27,772 nucleotides of DNA from Bacteroidales bacterium (GTDB lineage: Bacteria; Bacteroidota; Bacteroidia; Bacteroidales; UBA1715), in NCBI GenBank assembly GCA_017618935.1, contig JAFZTG010000007.1:1-27772 (forward strand). The letters are read 5' to 3'. Positions 1 through 7,819 of this stretch are shown piece by piece; positions within the stretch are counted from its first letter, which is position 1; every line of letters begins with the position of its first letter. Both the position numbers and the translations under genes were made by a program. The notes beneath the pieces were generated by a model. That model saw only the letters and a list, made by a program, of their open reading frames with translations. It was not told the DNA's origin and made no database searches.

Positions 1-92
1 AAATGACAAAACCCGAAGAAGAAGTAACAACGACTTCGGAAACGGAAATAACGGCAGAAACAGAAACTCCCCAACAAAATACGGAATTATGA
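1..92 (+). CDS. C-terminal tail of an upstream protein (partial)
   Basis: An open frame enters from the left edge and ends at TGA 90-92, overlapping the ATG (89-91) of the next gene, which is typical of translational coupling. The visible residues read (M)TKPEEEVTTTSETEI... and are almost entirely Glu, Thr, Ser, Ala and Gln, so this looks like a disordered acidic tail. An ATG at 3-5 could instead start a 29-residue peptide, but a low-complexity tail of a longer protein is more likely. No function can be assigned from this fragment. Confidence 0.5.
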   Translation, partial: MTKPEEEVTTTSETEITAETETPQQNTEL

Positions 93-1555
93 AAATAGGT
101 TTCGACAACGACAAGTATCTGAAAATTCAATCAGAACACATTAAGGAACGAATTTCCAAGTTTGGAGATAAATTGTATTTGGAATTTGGAGGAAAATTGT
201 TCGACGATTTCCACGCAAGTCGCGTTCTGCCAGGATTTCAGCCCGACAGCAAGCTAAAAATGTTGATGCAGTTGAGCGACTATGCCGAAATTGTGATAGT
301 GATTAGCGCCGTCGATATTGAAAAGAACAAAGTTCGAAGCGATATTGGTATTACTTACGACAACGACGTGCTCCGTCTGAAAGATGAATTCGAGGAACGA
401 GGACTGATGGTGGGTTCCGTGGTTATTACCCATTTTAAGGGTCAGGAAAGTGCAAAATCGTTCCGCAATCGTTTGAAACGTCTCAACATTAAGACCTACT
501 ATCATTATACGATTGAAGGATATCCTTCAAATGTGGCTTTGATTGACTCCGACGAAGGATTTGGGAAAAACGATTATGTGGAAACAAGCCGACCATTGGT
601 AGTCGTTACAGCTCCAGGTCCGGGAAGCGGGAAAATGGCGGTATGTTTGAGTCAGTTGTATCAAGACAACAAAAAAGGCATTAAAGCGGGATATGCAAAA
701 TTTGAGACATTCCCTATCTGGAACTTGCCGTTAAAACATTCGGTAAACATTGCCTACGAAGCCGCCACAGCCGACTTGAACGATGTGAATATGATTGACC
801 CGTTCCACTTGGAAGCATACGGGAAAACGACGGTGAACTACAATCGTGACATAGAGATTTTCCCCGTGCTTAACGCTATTTTTGAAGGCATTTATGGTGA
901 AAATCCGTACAAATCGCCTACCGACATGGGCGTGAATATGGCTGGAAAGTGCATTATTGACGATGACGTTTGCACCGAAGCGTCAAATCAGGAAATTATC
1001 CGTCGTTACTATAAGGCACTCAATAACTTAGTTGATGGGAAAAGCGACGAAAACGAGGTCAATAAAATTGCGTTGCTGATGCAACAAGCAAAGATTTCCA
1101 CGACAGACCGAAAAACGACGGTTGCAGCAAAAATCAGAAGCGAAAAAACCAAAAATCCTGCGGCGGCAATTGAATTACCTGATGGAACAATCATTACGTC
1201 AAAGACAAGCGAATTGTTGGGGACGTGTGCTGCTCTTATTTTGAATGTTACGAAACACCTTGCCGGAATTGATCATAAAGTGAAACTGATTCCTGCCGAG
1301 ATGATAGAACCTATTCAGAATATGAAGGTTTCGTACTTGCATGGGAAAAATCCTCGTCTGCATACCGACGAAGTCTTGGTAGCACTTGCAATGTTGAGTC
1401 TTCACGACGAAAATTGCAAGAAAGCTTTGGCACAATTGCCAAATCTACGTGGATGTCAGCTTCACGCAACGGTAATGTTAGGCGAAGTTGACCGTAAGAT
1501 TTTCAATAAATTAGGTATTGATTTCACTTGCGATCCGTTGAAAAAGAAGAAATAG
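89..1555 (+). CDS. DUF1846 (UPF0371) family protein
   Basis: This 488-residue protein has the length and sequence character of the DUF1846/UPF0371 family, a conserved cytoplasmic family of about 500 residues. I recognise the opening 'MKIGFDNDKYLKIQSEHI', the 'FGGKLFDDFHASRVLPGF' block near residues 33-50, and a glycine-rich phosphate-binding-like loop 'APGPGSGK' at residues 175-182. That loop resembles a P-loop, so nucleotide or phosphate binding is plausible, but the biochemical role of the family is not established to my knowledge. The ATG overlaps the stop of the upstream frame (ATGA), which suggests co-transcription with it. The gene converges on mlaF with only 9 bp between stops, and no hairpin is visible in that gap. 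Confidence 0.9.
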   Translation: MKIGFDNDKYLKIQSEHIKERISKFGDKLYLEFGGKLFDDFHASRVLPGFQPDSKLKMLMQLSDYAEIVIVISAVDIEKNKVRSDIGITYDNDVLRLKDEFEERGLMVGSVVITHFKGQESAKSFRNRLKRLNIKTYYHYTIEGYPSNVALIDSDEGFGKNDYVETSRPLVVVTAPGPGSGKMAVCLSQLYQDNKKGIKAGYAKFETFPIWNLPLKHSVNIAYEAATADLNDVNMIDPFHLEAYGKTTVNYNRDIEIFPVLNAIFEGIYGENPYKSPTDMGVNMAGKCIIDDDVCTEASNQEIIRRYYKALNNLVDGKSDENEVNKIALLMQQAKISTTDRKTTVAAKIRSEKTKNPAAAIELPDGTIITSKTSELLGTCAALILNVTKHLAGIDHKVKLIPAEMIEPIQNMKVSYLHGKNPRLHTDEVLVALAMLSLHDENCKKALAQLPNLRGCQLHATVMLGEVDRKIFNKLGIDFTCDPLKKKK

Positions 1556-1564
1556 TGAGACGAT

Positions 1565-2317
1565 TTATAGTGCTTGCTTGATTTTTTTCGTCAGTGAAGA
1601 GGCAAAAATGAAATCATTCACTTCTTGATTATCGGTTTGCCAAATCTCGTCTTTAGTGCCTTCCCACCATTTTTCGCCTTTATAGATAAAAATAATCTTA
1701 TCGGCAATCTCCATCACCGAATTCATGTCGTGCGTATTGACGATGGCGGTAATATTGTATTCTTGCACAATGCCGTGCAACAAATTATCAATCACAATCG
1801 ACGTCATAGGGTCCAAACCCGAGTTTGGCTCATCACAAAGAAGATATTTGGGGTTGAGAGCGATTGCACGAGCAATGGCGACGCGTTTTTGCATACCACC
1901 ACTGATTTCCGAAGGGAAAAGTTTGTTTTTGTTTATCACCTCAACACGTTTCAGACAAAAATTTGCCCTATCACGACATTCCTCCTCACTCATATTCGAG
2001 AACATTCGAAGCGGAAACATCACATTGTCCTCCAACGTCTCGGAATCGAACAACGCACCACTTTGGAACACCATGCCTATTTCCTTGCGAATAACTTTTC
2101 GCTGCTTGTCAGTCATATCGGTATAGTTTCGGCCGTGAAAGAGAATCTTTCCCTCGTCAACCTCGTGCAAACCGACAATAGATTTCATCAAAACGGTCTT
2201 TCCCGAACCACTTCGACCAATAATGCAATTCACCTTCCCTTCCTCAAAAACCGTAGAAACGTTTTTGAGAATCTGCACATCCTTAAACGACTTCGATACA
2301 TTCTGAACTTCTATCAT
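1565..2317 (-). CDS. mlaF: MlaF-type ABC transporter ATP-binding protein
   Basis: This is a 250-residue ABC ATPase of the MlaF family, which powers phospholipid movement between the inner and outer membranes together with the permease MlaE and an MCE-domain protein (MlaD). Visible motifs are Walker A 'GRSGSGKT' (34-41), Q-loop Gln85 in 'VFQSGALFDS', signature 'SGGMQKRVAIARA' (139-151), Walker B 'LLCDEP' (159-164) and H-loop His197 in 'VNTHDM'. The 'SGALFDS' context after the Q-loop is characteristic of Mla-type ATPases. It lies 2 bp downstream of mlaE on the same strand, forming a two-gene unit. No MCE protein is visible in this window. The gene name rests on family similarity; other MCE-type exporters have near-identical ATPases. 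Confidence 0.9.
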   Translation of the reverse strand: MIEVQNVSKSFKDVQILKNVSTVFEEGKVNCIIGRSGSGKTVLMKSIVGLHEVDEGKILFHGRNYTDMTDKQRKVIRKEIGMVFQSGALFDSETLEDNVMFPLRMFSNMSEEECRDRANFCLKRVEVINKNKLFPSEISGGMQKRVAIARAIALNPKYLLCDEPNSGLDPMTSIVIDNLLHGIVQEYNITAIVNTHDMNSVMEIADKIIFIYKGEKWWEGTKDEIWQTDNQEVNDFIFASSLTKKIKQAL

Positions 2318-2319
2318 AA

Positions 2320-3054
2320 TTATAACATTGCGGTGAGTGAAAGGTCAAAAATTAAACAAACTATACTGCTGACTACAACAGCCTGGGTACTTGCCTGTCC
2401 CACTTGCAAGGAACCTCCTTGTGCATAATAGCCATAATAACTTGATATTGACGTTATTATAATACCAAAGAGCACCATTTTTATATTGGTGAACACAATA
2501 TAAAACGGTTGAAACAAAAATTGCAGGCCGAGAATAAACTGATTACTTGAAACCATACCCGTGACATCGCCTACAATCCAGCCACCGCCAATTCCCAACA
2601 CGATACTCATACAGCAAAGCACAGGGAAAGAGAATATACCGGCAATGATTTTGGGCAAAATAAGATAATTGGCTGAATTGATACCCATAATATCAAGAGC
2701 ATCAATTTGTTGCGAGATTCGCATTGTGCCAATTTCCGAGGCAATGCTCGAGCCAACCTTTCCCGACAAGATGAGGGCAATGACCAACGATGAAAATTCC
2801 AGAATAATGGCATCGCGCGTTCCCAAACCAACAAGATACTGCGGCAAGATAGGATTCTCCATATTGATGGCAAGTTGTAAGGTCATCACACCACCCATAA
2901 AGAATGAGATAATTGCAACAATTCCTATGGAATCGTAACCAATAGCAATGATTTCTTTCCCGATATTTCGCCAAAACATATGCTTCTCATCGGGTCGCCC
3001 GATGGCTTTCTTCATAAGAAGCATATATCGTCCGATATGGTAAAAAAGATTCAT
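2320..3054 (-). CDS. mlaE: MlaE-type ABC transporter permease
   Basis: This is a 244-residue integral membrane protein of the MlaE (DUF140) permease family, the inner-membrane channel partner of the adjacent ATPase. Hydrophobic segments alternate with the family motif region around 'GSSIASEIGTMRISQQIDALDIMGIN', the conserved coupling region that contacts the ATPase (the E-G-T-M-R and E/Q-I-D-A-L-x-x-M-G pattern). An amphipathic N-terminal helix precedes the first membrane segment. The ATG is separated from waaA by 120 bp that contain the waaA terminator, so mlaE-mlaF probably has its own promoter. A weak box TACTTTTA (minus strand, 3071-3078) is the only candidate I see. Confidence 0.9.
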   Translation of the reverse strand: MNLFYHIGRYMLLMKKAIGRPDEKHMFWRNIGKEIIAIGYDSIGIVAIISFFMGGVMTLQLAINMENPILPQYLVGLGTRDAIILEFSSLVIALILSGKVGSSIASEIGTMRISQQIDALDIMGINSANYLILPKIIAGIFSFPVLCCMSIVLGIGGGWIVGDVTGMVSSNQFILGLQFLFQPFYIVFTNIKMVLFGIIITSISSYYGYYAQGGSLQVGQASTQAVVVSSIVCLIFDLSLTAML

Positions 3055-3111
3055 TCTTGTTTTTGCTGGTTAAAAGTATAAAAAAATTGATTTCAATGTG
3101 TTTTTACTTAC

Positions 3112-3142
3112 AAAAAAAGGGACTTCCTTGTGGAAATCCCTT
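3112..3142 (-). terminator. Rho-independent terminator after waaA
   Basis: On the minus strand, downstream of the waaA stop, a hairpin with stem AAGGGA-x-TTCC / GGAA-x-TCCCTT (3117-3142, 4-nt loop, one internal mismatch) is followed directly by seven T residues (plus-strand A run 3112-3118). This is a canonical intrinsic terminator separating waaA from mlaE. Confidence 0.85.
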
Positions 3143-3174
3143 GATTCTTGATTGCCTTTCAAATAGTGATTTGT

Positions 3175-4467
3175 TTATTCTATGTATTCCAATATATGTT
3201 TCGTTATTTTTTCCGCAGCGCCTTTGCTTGCATAGAGAAAATCGCGGTTTTTTCGGCCTGCTTCTTTACGAAATGCCTCGTCGGAAACCAATTTTGAAAG
3301 TATCTCGTAACATTCGTCCTGGTTGTTGACAGGGAATCCTCCCGCTTTTGTCTTCAACTGCACGGCTTCGTAAGAATTAACGTGCTTAGGCCCGAATACA
3401 ACTGGGTTTGCAAATGCCGACGGCTCAGCCACATTGTGCACGCCTGTTGAAAATGCGCCACCAACATATACTAAATCGGCGTTTTTATACAATTTTGCAA
3501 GCATTCCGATAGTATCAACAATGGCAACGCGACCTGCCGTTTTTTTGCTTTCCTTTTTTGAAAAGATTGTATATCGTTCCGTGGCAATTCCTTCGGCGGC
3601 AAAGGTCTGCTCTATCGCTTGCAAATGCGATTCGTGCAATTCGTGAGGTACAAGAACAAGTTGTAAGTTGTCGTGCTCCTTGAAGACCTTAATGAGAGCG
3701 GGAAACAAATGCTTTTCATCGGCTGGCCAAATGCTACCGCCAATAAAAGTTATTGGTAACGGATTCTCAAAAATCGCTATATCTTCTTGTGTCTGAACTG
3801 CCTCCGCCTTTGCGATGATTTGGTCATAACGAGCATCGCCAACAACTTCAAGCCGTTCTTCGTAAGGGAATATATTCAAAAAACGTTGTTTGTAATCTTC
3901 GGAAACGGGTAAAATGTATGTTATATACTTGTAGAATAGCCGGTTTACAACAGCATTAATGCCTTTGTACCGCACAGAATCCTCGGCCAATTCCGCAGAA
4001 CAAAGCAACACGGGAACCTGTGCCCAATGAGCGGCAAGCAAAATACCTGGCCAAATGTCGTATTTTGAAACAACCCAAGCCTTGGGACGTATGCGTTTGA
4101 GAAAGACATAATTCGCTATGCATACATCAAATGGCAAGTAAATAGAGCAATCCACGTCGTCTTTCTTGGCATGCTTCATTCCCGAAGGCGAGAAAAACGA
4201 AGCCAAAACAACAATTTCGGGATGCTTCTGCTTCAGTGACTTAATGATTGGAATAGACTGTTCCCACTCGCCAACCGACGAACTGTGAAAAAACACTATG
4301 GTTTTCCCTGCGTTTTCCTGGGCAAATTTCTTGATTTTCTTCGGCTGTCGTATTCTTTCTATCAGTCCTTCACGCATTTTTGCATTGAACAATGCTCCAA
4401 TACAAAAAATGGGAATAAATAGAAATACATAGATAATCGTGTAGAAAAATAAGAATACGTATATCAT
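3175..4467 (-). CDS. waaA: 3-deoxy-D-manno-octulosonic acid (KDO) transferase
   Basis: This 430-residue GT30-family glycosyltransferase transfers KDO from CMP-KDO to lipid IVA (lipid A precursor) on the cytoplasmic face of the inner membrane. A hydrophobic N-terminal anchor (about residues 3-26) is followed by the conserved 'HSSSVGEWEQS' block (61-71) with the presumed catalytic base Glu67. The C-terminal Rossmann domain shows 'GGSIWPADEKHL' and the CMP-sugar-binding block 'GGAFSTGVHNVAEPSAF...VVFGPKHVNSYEA', matching the 'GGSLV..GGHNxLEPAA' pattern of KdtA/WaaA. Length matches the family (about 420). The ATG is 4 bp downstream of the aroC stop, so the two are co-transcribed. A strong terminator follows. 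The enzyme implies that the organism makes LPS. Confidence 0.93.
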   Translation of the reverse strand: MIYVFLFFYTIIYVFLFIPIFCIGALFNAKMREGLIERIRQPKKIKKFAQENAGKTIVFFHSSSVGEWEQSIPIIKSLKQKHPEIVVLASFFSPSGMKHAKKDDVDCSIYLPFDVCIANYVFLKRIRPKAWVVSKYDIWPGILLAAHWAQVPVLLCSAELAEDSVRYKGINAVVNRLFYKYITYILPVSEDYKQRFLNIFPYEERLEVVGDARYDQIIAKAEAVQTQEDIAIFENPLPITFIGGSIWPADEKHLFPALIKVFKEHDNLQLVLVPHELHESHLQAIEQTFAAEGIATERYTIFSKKESKKTAGRVAIVDTIGMLAKLYKNADLVYVGGAFSTGVHNVAEPSAFANPVVFGPKHVNSYEAVQLKTKAGGFPVNNQDECYEILSKLVSDEAFRKEAGRKNRDFLYASKGAAEKITKHILEYIE

Positions 4468-4471
4468 AGCA

Positions 4472-5443
4472 TTACTTGTTTACCAGATACAAGTCGGCTA
4501 ACGCAATGGCAGTGGCACATTCAACAATTACGGGAACGCGAACGGCAATGCACGCATCGTGGCGACCAGCAATGGTTAATGGCTCGACTTTATTATCTGC
4601 AAAATTGAATGTATCCTGAGTTTTTCCGATACTTGCCGTTGGTTTCACCGCAAGACGGAAGAAAATATCATTTCCGTTGGTTATTCCACCATTTATTCCG
4701 CCTGCATTGTTCGTTGACGTTTTCCCATCAGCCGAAACGATGGCGTCGTTGTGCTCGCTTCCTTTCATACGGGCGGCGGCATTGCCACTTCCAAACTCAA
4801 TGCTTTTCACTGCAGGAATAGCAAAAATGATGTGAGAAATACACGATTCCACCGAATCAAAGAATGGTTCGCCAAGTCCGACAGGCACGTTTTTGCAGAC
4901 GCAAGTCACCACACCGCCGATAGAATCTTTTTCCTGCATAGTTTCCTTTATGCAATTTTCAATATCGGTTCTGCCACCCACCTCAACCAATTCGGCAGAA
5001 ATCTGAACTGGTGCAATTATTTTTTTTGCAATAACTCCGGCAGCGACTATTCCCAGCGTAATTCTTCCCGAAAAATGTCCGCCACCACGTGGGTCGTTGA
5101 ATCCGTGATATTTTTCTTTCCCCGTAAAATCGGCGTGGCCAGGACGGGGATGAGCGACAAGATTGGCATAGTCGCCCGATTTTGTATTTGTATTGTCAAA
5201 CAGTATCGTTATTGGAGTGCCACACGTTTTGCCATTGAACACGCCACTCACAATGTGCGGAATATCGGCCTCGATACGTGGCGTAGTGCCAATTTTCCCA
5301 GAGCGACGACGCTGAATATCTTCGTTGAAATCGTCTTCGCACAACGGAATGCCCGCCGGACAACCGTCAACTACGACACCTACTTGCTGTCCGTGACTCT
5401 CACCAAAAATCTCAACCTTGAATATTCTACCAAAACTGTTCAT
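4472..5443 (-). CDS. aroC: chorismate synthase
   Basis: Converts 5-enolpyruvylshikimate-3-phosphate to chorismate using reduced FMN, the last common step of aromatic amino-acid synthesis. Family signatures are all present: 'GESHGQQVGVVVDGCPAG' near the N-terminus, 'RRRSGKIGTTPR', 'RPGHADFTGKEKYHGFNDPRGGG', 'SGRITLGIVAAG' and the C-terminal 'AGRHDACIAVRVPVIVE'. At 323 residues it is shorter than the usual roughly 360. The shortfall is a trimmed segment after the 'AGVIAKKI' helix and a short C-terminal tail, and no active-site block is lost, so I consider it functional. It is flanked within an operon by the deacetylase-like gene (27 bp upstream) and waaA (4 bp downstream). Confidence 0.95.
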   Translation of the reverse strand: MNSFGRIFKVEIFGESHGQQVGVVVDGCPAGIPLCEDDFNEDIQRRRSGKIGTTPRIEADIPHIVSGVFNGKTCGTPITILFDNTNTKSGDYANLVAHPRPGHADFTGKEKYHGFNDPRGGGHFSGRITLGIVAAGVIAKKIIAPVQISAELVEVGGRTDIENCIKETMQEKDSIGGVVTCVCKNVPVGLGEPFFDSVESCISHIIFAIPAVKSIEFGSGNAAARMKGSEHNDAIVSADGKTSTNNAGGINGGITNGNDIFFRLAVKPTASIGKTQDTFNFADNKVEPLTIAGRHDACIAVRVPVIVECATAIALADLYLVNK

Positions 5444-5470
5444 AGTAATTTCTTTTTACAAATGTAACGT

Positions 5471-6784
5471 TTATTTTGCATTTGCAATATGTTCGTAAAC
5501 GCCGTCAAGATATTCCCACTCCAAGACGTTGAAACTACTGTTGTGCCACAAGCAACAGAATGTGCCGTGATATTTTTTCACCGTTTCCATTAATGCGTCA
5601 ACCAATTCTATTGCTTCGGAAACCTTGCGAGTGTCTTGTAACGAAACGTCCATCAACGTAAGCGGCAGTTCCTTTATTTCCATTTGCTGACGAGTCTCGC
5701 AATCAAACAAGGAATGTTCTATGCACATTCCCGTCCTAAATCCCGGATAATTCGGGTAATACAGCGTGCTATCCTGTAAAATGCCGTTGCGTTCAAGGAT
5801 TCTAAACGTTTCGGGCATACGTATTTTCAAGAAATGTTGCCGATTTACCACCAATTTTCTATTGAAGAAATTCTCGTAAAACTGCAAGTCATTCTGAATC
5901 TTCTCGGCATCTTTTTCAAGGAAATAATTTGAATGAATGCCTATATTGTGGCCTCGCTTGAGGATATTCTCAACAATAACTTTCCCTTTGTCGCTTGCAA
6001 GTCGCCACTCATTCGATTTGGAATTCAAGAAATAAAACGTTGATTTTAAGCCATTTCGCTCGCTCAAGTCCATCAACGAATTATATACGTCGTACGGATC
6101 TTCCTTGCGTTTTCGCATTGAGATGGAAAGTTTGAACTGACGAATGGAAAAACGACGGAAAATGTCGCCACAGCAACTTTTTATGAAATCAATCGGTTTG
6201 CCCCATTTGTAAAGAAAATCCACATCGTGCGAAAGAACTTTCTGGTACGAATGTTTCTGCGGTATATTGAACTCGTAGTTGGCAAAAAGTTTTCGAAACA
6301 TTTCGGCATACAAATGCACGATGGGCTTGTTAATGAAGCCAAATTTTACAGCGATTGCGTTTTCTTGCGGGAAACGACCACACGGGTCATATTTCTTTGT
6401 AATCACCTCTTCCCAGCGGCTGAGCATAAAAAACGCGCTTCCAATCACGTCACCGCCACAAAAGATTGAATTCTCGTGGTCGGTGAAAATGTTGGTGCCA
6501 TACAAGAAGGGGATTTTTTCGTCGGGCAAAACACCCTTTAGTTCCGAAATCTTAGTCGGCAGGTATTTCTCGTCACAATACCCGATAGATTCAGGAATAT
6601 GGCAAAAGAAATCATCGCGAAATTCAAGGAATTTCCCGTTTCCCAACACAAATTTATACACTTGACTCACGGAGTTATCAAAAACTTCGTAGTCAATTCC
6701 CAAAATCTCGTGAAAAATCACGTGAAACGTGTAATTCTTTTCGGGAAGGAATTTTGATTCGGTATAAATTGCAATCTTCGCCAT
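5471..6784 (-). CDS. polysaccharide deacetylase-like (NodB-fold) protein
   Basis: This 437-residue cytoplasmic protein has no signal peptide. Its N-terminal half (about 1-170) matches the domain usually found before NodB-like domains in Bacteroidetes. The C-terminal half has deacetylase-type motifs: 'LSHDVDFLYKW' with HDVD at 186-189, 'GHNIGIHSNYF' with His284, 'NRQHFLKI' (314-320) and 'KELPLTLMDVSL' (371-382). These resemble the metal-binding and catalytic strands of carbohydrate esterase family 4, although the spacing is that of the Bacteroidetes subfamily often found near cell-surface polysaccharide genes. Its substrate is unknown. I chose ATG 6784; a TTG six bases upstream is less likely. 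It lies upstream of aroC-waaA in the same orientation. The deacetylase assignment is family-level, and activity is inferred. Confidence 0.8.
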   Translation of the reverse strand: MAKIAIYTESKFLPEKNYTFHVIFHEILGIDYEVFDNSVSQVYKFVLGNGKFLEFRDDFFCHIPESIGYCDEKYLPTKISELKGVLPDEKIPFLYGTNIFTDHENSIFCGGDVIGSAFFMLSRWEEVITKKYDPCGRFPQENAIAVKFGFINKPIVHLYAEMFRKLFANYEFNIPQKHSYQKVLSHDVDFLYKWGKPIDFIKSCCGDIFRRFSIRQFKLSISMRKRKEDPYDVYNSLMDLSERNGLKSTFYFLNSKSNEWRLASDKGKVIVENILKRGHNIGIHSNYFLEKDAEKIQNDLQFYENFFNRKLVVNRQHFLKIRMPETFRILERNGILQDSTLYYPNYPGFRTGMCIEHSLFDCETRQQMEIKELPLTLMDVSLQDTRKVSEAIELVDALMETVKKYHGTFCCLWHNSSFNVLEWEYLDGVYEHIANAK

Positions 6785-6801
6785 ACGCAAATTAAGAATT
6801 T

Positions 6802-6842
6802 AAAAATCAAGAATGTTCATCACACGGGCATTCTTGATTTTT
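6802..6842 (-). terminator. hairpin terminator after the HIT gene
   Basis: A perfect 14-bp inverted repeat (AAAAATCAAGAATG at 6802-6815 and its complement at 6829-6842) encloses a 13-nt loop. Read on the minus strand the stem ends in a T-rich run, which fits an intrinsic terminator for greA-HIT. The arm is AT-rich and also T-rich on the plus strand. I see no clear promoter between it and the deacetylase ATG at 6784, so partial read-through into that gene is likely. Confidence 0.65.
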
Positions 6843-6855
6843 ACCTTTTTAGTTA

Positions 6856-7257
6856 TTAATTCTCAAAGTTTTTCTTGATGTTTTGTGCTACTTCGGCAAG
6901 TTCTTCTTTTGAAGGCGAAAGTTTTGGGCCACCAAAATTCATTTCTCCCACAGAGTTTTGCAACGGAATAAGATGAATGTGGCAATGAGGCACTTCCAAA
7001 CCAACTACGCCAACACCGATGCGAGCACATGGAATGCTTTTCTCAACGGCTTTCGCAACTTTCTTTGCAAAAACCATCATTCTGCCAAGCAAATCGTCTT
7101 CAACATCGAAGATGTAAGGGATCTCTTGTTTCGGAATCACCAACGTATGTCCTTTTGCCATTGGATTAATGTCCAAGAATGCCAAGAACTCATCGTTTTC
7201 GGCAACTTTATAGGCAGGAATTTCACCTGCCACGATTTTTGAAAATATTGATGCCAT
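6856..7257 (-). CDS. HIT family hydrolase
   Basis: This is a 133-residue histidine-triad protein. The defining motif HxHxH appears as 'HCHIHLIP' with His91, His93 and His95, preceded by 'FLDINPMAKGHTLVIPKQ' (27-44), the conserved Hint-type strand that contacts the nucleotide. Such enzymes hydrolyse AMP from dinucleotides, aminoacyl-AMP-like or phosphoramidate substrates in the cytoplasm. The exact substrate cannot be told from sequence. It starts 2 bp downstream of greA, so the two form an operon, a pairing also seen in other Bacteroidetes. Confidence 0.92.
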   Translation of the reverse strand: MASIFSKIVAGEIPAYKVAENDEFLAFLDINPMAKGHTLVIPKQEIPYIFDVEDDLLGRMMVFAKKVAKAVEKSIPCARIGVGVVGLEVPHCHIHLIPLQNSVGEMNFGGPKLSPSKEELAEVAQNIKKNFEN

Positions 7258-7259
7258 AA

Positions 7260-7733
7260 CTATCGAGATATTTCAATGATTTCAAATGGAATTTTACCAG
7301 CTGGAACTTGCACTTCGGCAATATCGCCCACTTTCTTGCCAAGCAAACCTTTTGCTATAGGAGTGTTGATGGAAATTTTTCCGCTCTTGAAATCTGCTTC
7401 GGTTTCTGGTACAAGCGTATATTGCATTTTAGCGTTGTTCTTCGTGTTGCGAATAGTCACTTTCGACAAAATTGCCACAGTTGACATATCCAACTTCGAC
7501 TCGTCAATAATGCGGGCATTGATAATCTGTTGTTGCAACTTTGAAATGCGTAATTCCAAAAGACCTTGTGCTTCTCGTGCCGCATCGTATTCGGCATTTT
7601 CCGAAAGGTCGCCCTTGTCGCGTGCCTCGGCAATTTGTTGAGAAATTCTCGGACGCTCAATCGTAGTGAGTTCATCCAACTCTTGTTGCAATTTCCGCAA
7701 GCCCTCTTCTGTTACGTATGAAACTTCTGCCAT
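7260..7733 (-). CDS. greA: transcription elongation factor GreA
   Basis: This 157-residue factor binds in the RNA polymerase secondary channel and stimulates cleavage of backtracked transcripts. The N-terminal coiled coil (about 1-75) carries the hairpin-tip motif 'ARDKGDLSENAEYDAAREAQ' with the acidic pair Asp42/Glu45 that coordinates the catalytic metal. The C-terminal FKBP-like domain ends in 'SINTPIAKGLLGKKVGDIAEVQVPAG', the standard GreA signature. The length matches the family. The leader contains a hairpin with a T tract downstream of a candidate promoter (see 7761-7791), which suggests attenuation. Confidence 0.96.
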   Translation of the reverse strand: MAEVSYVTEEGLRKLQQELDELTTIERPRISQQIAEARDKGDLSENAEYDAAREAQGLLELRISKLQQQIINARIIDESKLDMSTVAILSKVTIRNTKNNAKMQYTLVPETEADFKSGKISINTPIAKGLLGKKVGDIAEVQVPAGKIPFEIIEISR

Positions 7734-7760
7734 AAGAATAAATTTTTACTAAATATGAGA

Positions 7761-7791
7761 AAACAAAAGGAATCCCAATTAAGGGATTCCC
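7761..7791 (-). terminator. hairpin with T tract between the coiled-coil gene and greA
   Basis: A perfect 8-bp stem GGAATCCC / GGGATTCC (7770-7777 with 7784-7791, loop of 6) is followed on the minus strand by TTTTGTTTT (7761-7769). It terminates the upstream gene ending at 7820. It also lies downstream of the only promoter-like box I find for greA, so it may double as a leader attenuator. Confidence 0.75.
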
Positions 7792-7802
7792 AGATATTTT
7801 TA

Positions 7803-7810
7803 CAAATGTA
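7803..7810 (-). promoter_or_regulatory. candidate greA promoter -7 box
   Basis: On the minus strand this reads TACATTTG, a perfect match to the Bacteroidetes -7 consensus TAnnTTTG. A TTTG (7826-7829 on the plus strand as CAAA) lies 15 bp upstream, shorter than the usual spacing. Transcription from here would cross the 7761-7791 hairpin before greA. Confidence 0.4.
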
Positions 7811-7819
7811 TTAAATTTT

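Noticed and set aside
1625..2428. 267-codon open frame on the plus strand opposite mlaF and mlaE
   Set aside because: It is antisense to two well-supported ABC transporter genes, and its product has no recognisable domain and a shadow-like His/Arg/Thr composition.
4751..5467. 238-codon open frame on the plus strand opposite aroC
   Set aside because: It is fully antisense to an intact chorismate synthase gene; the product resembles nothing and has no promoter.
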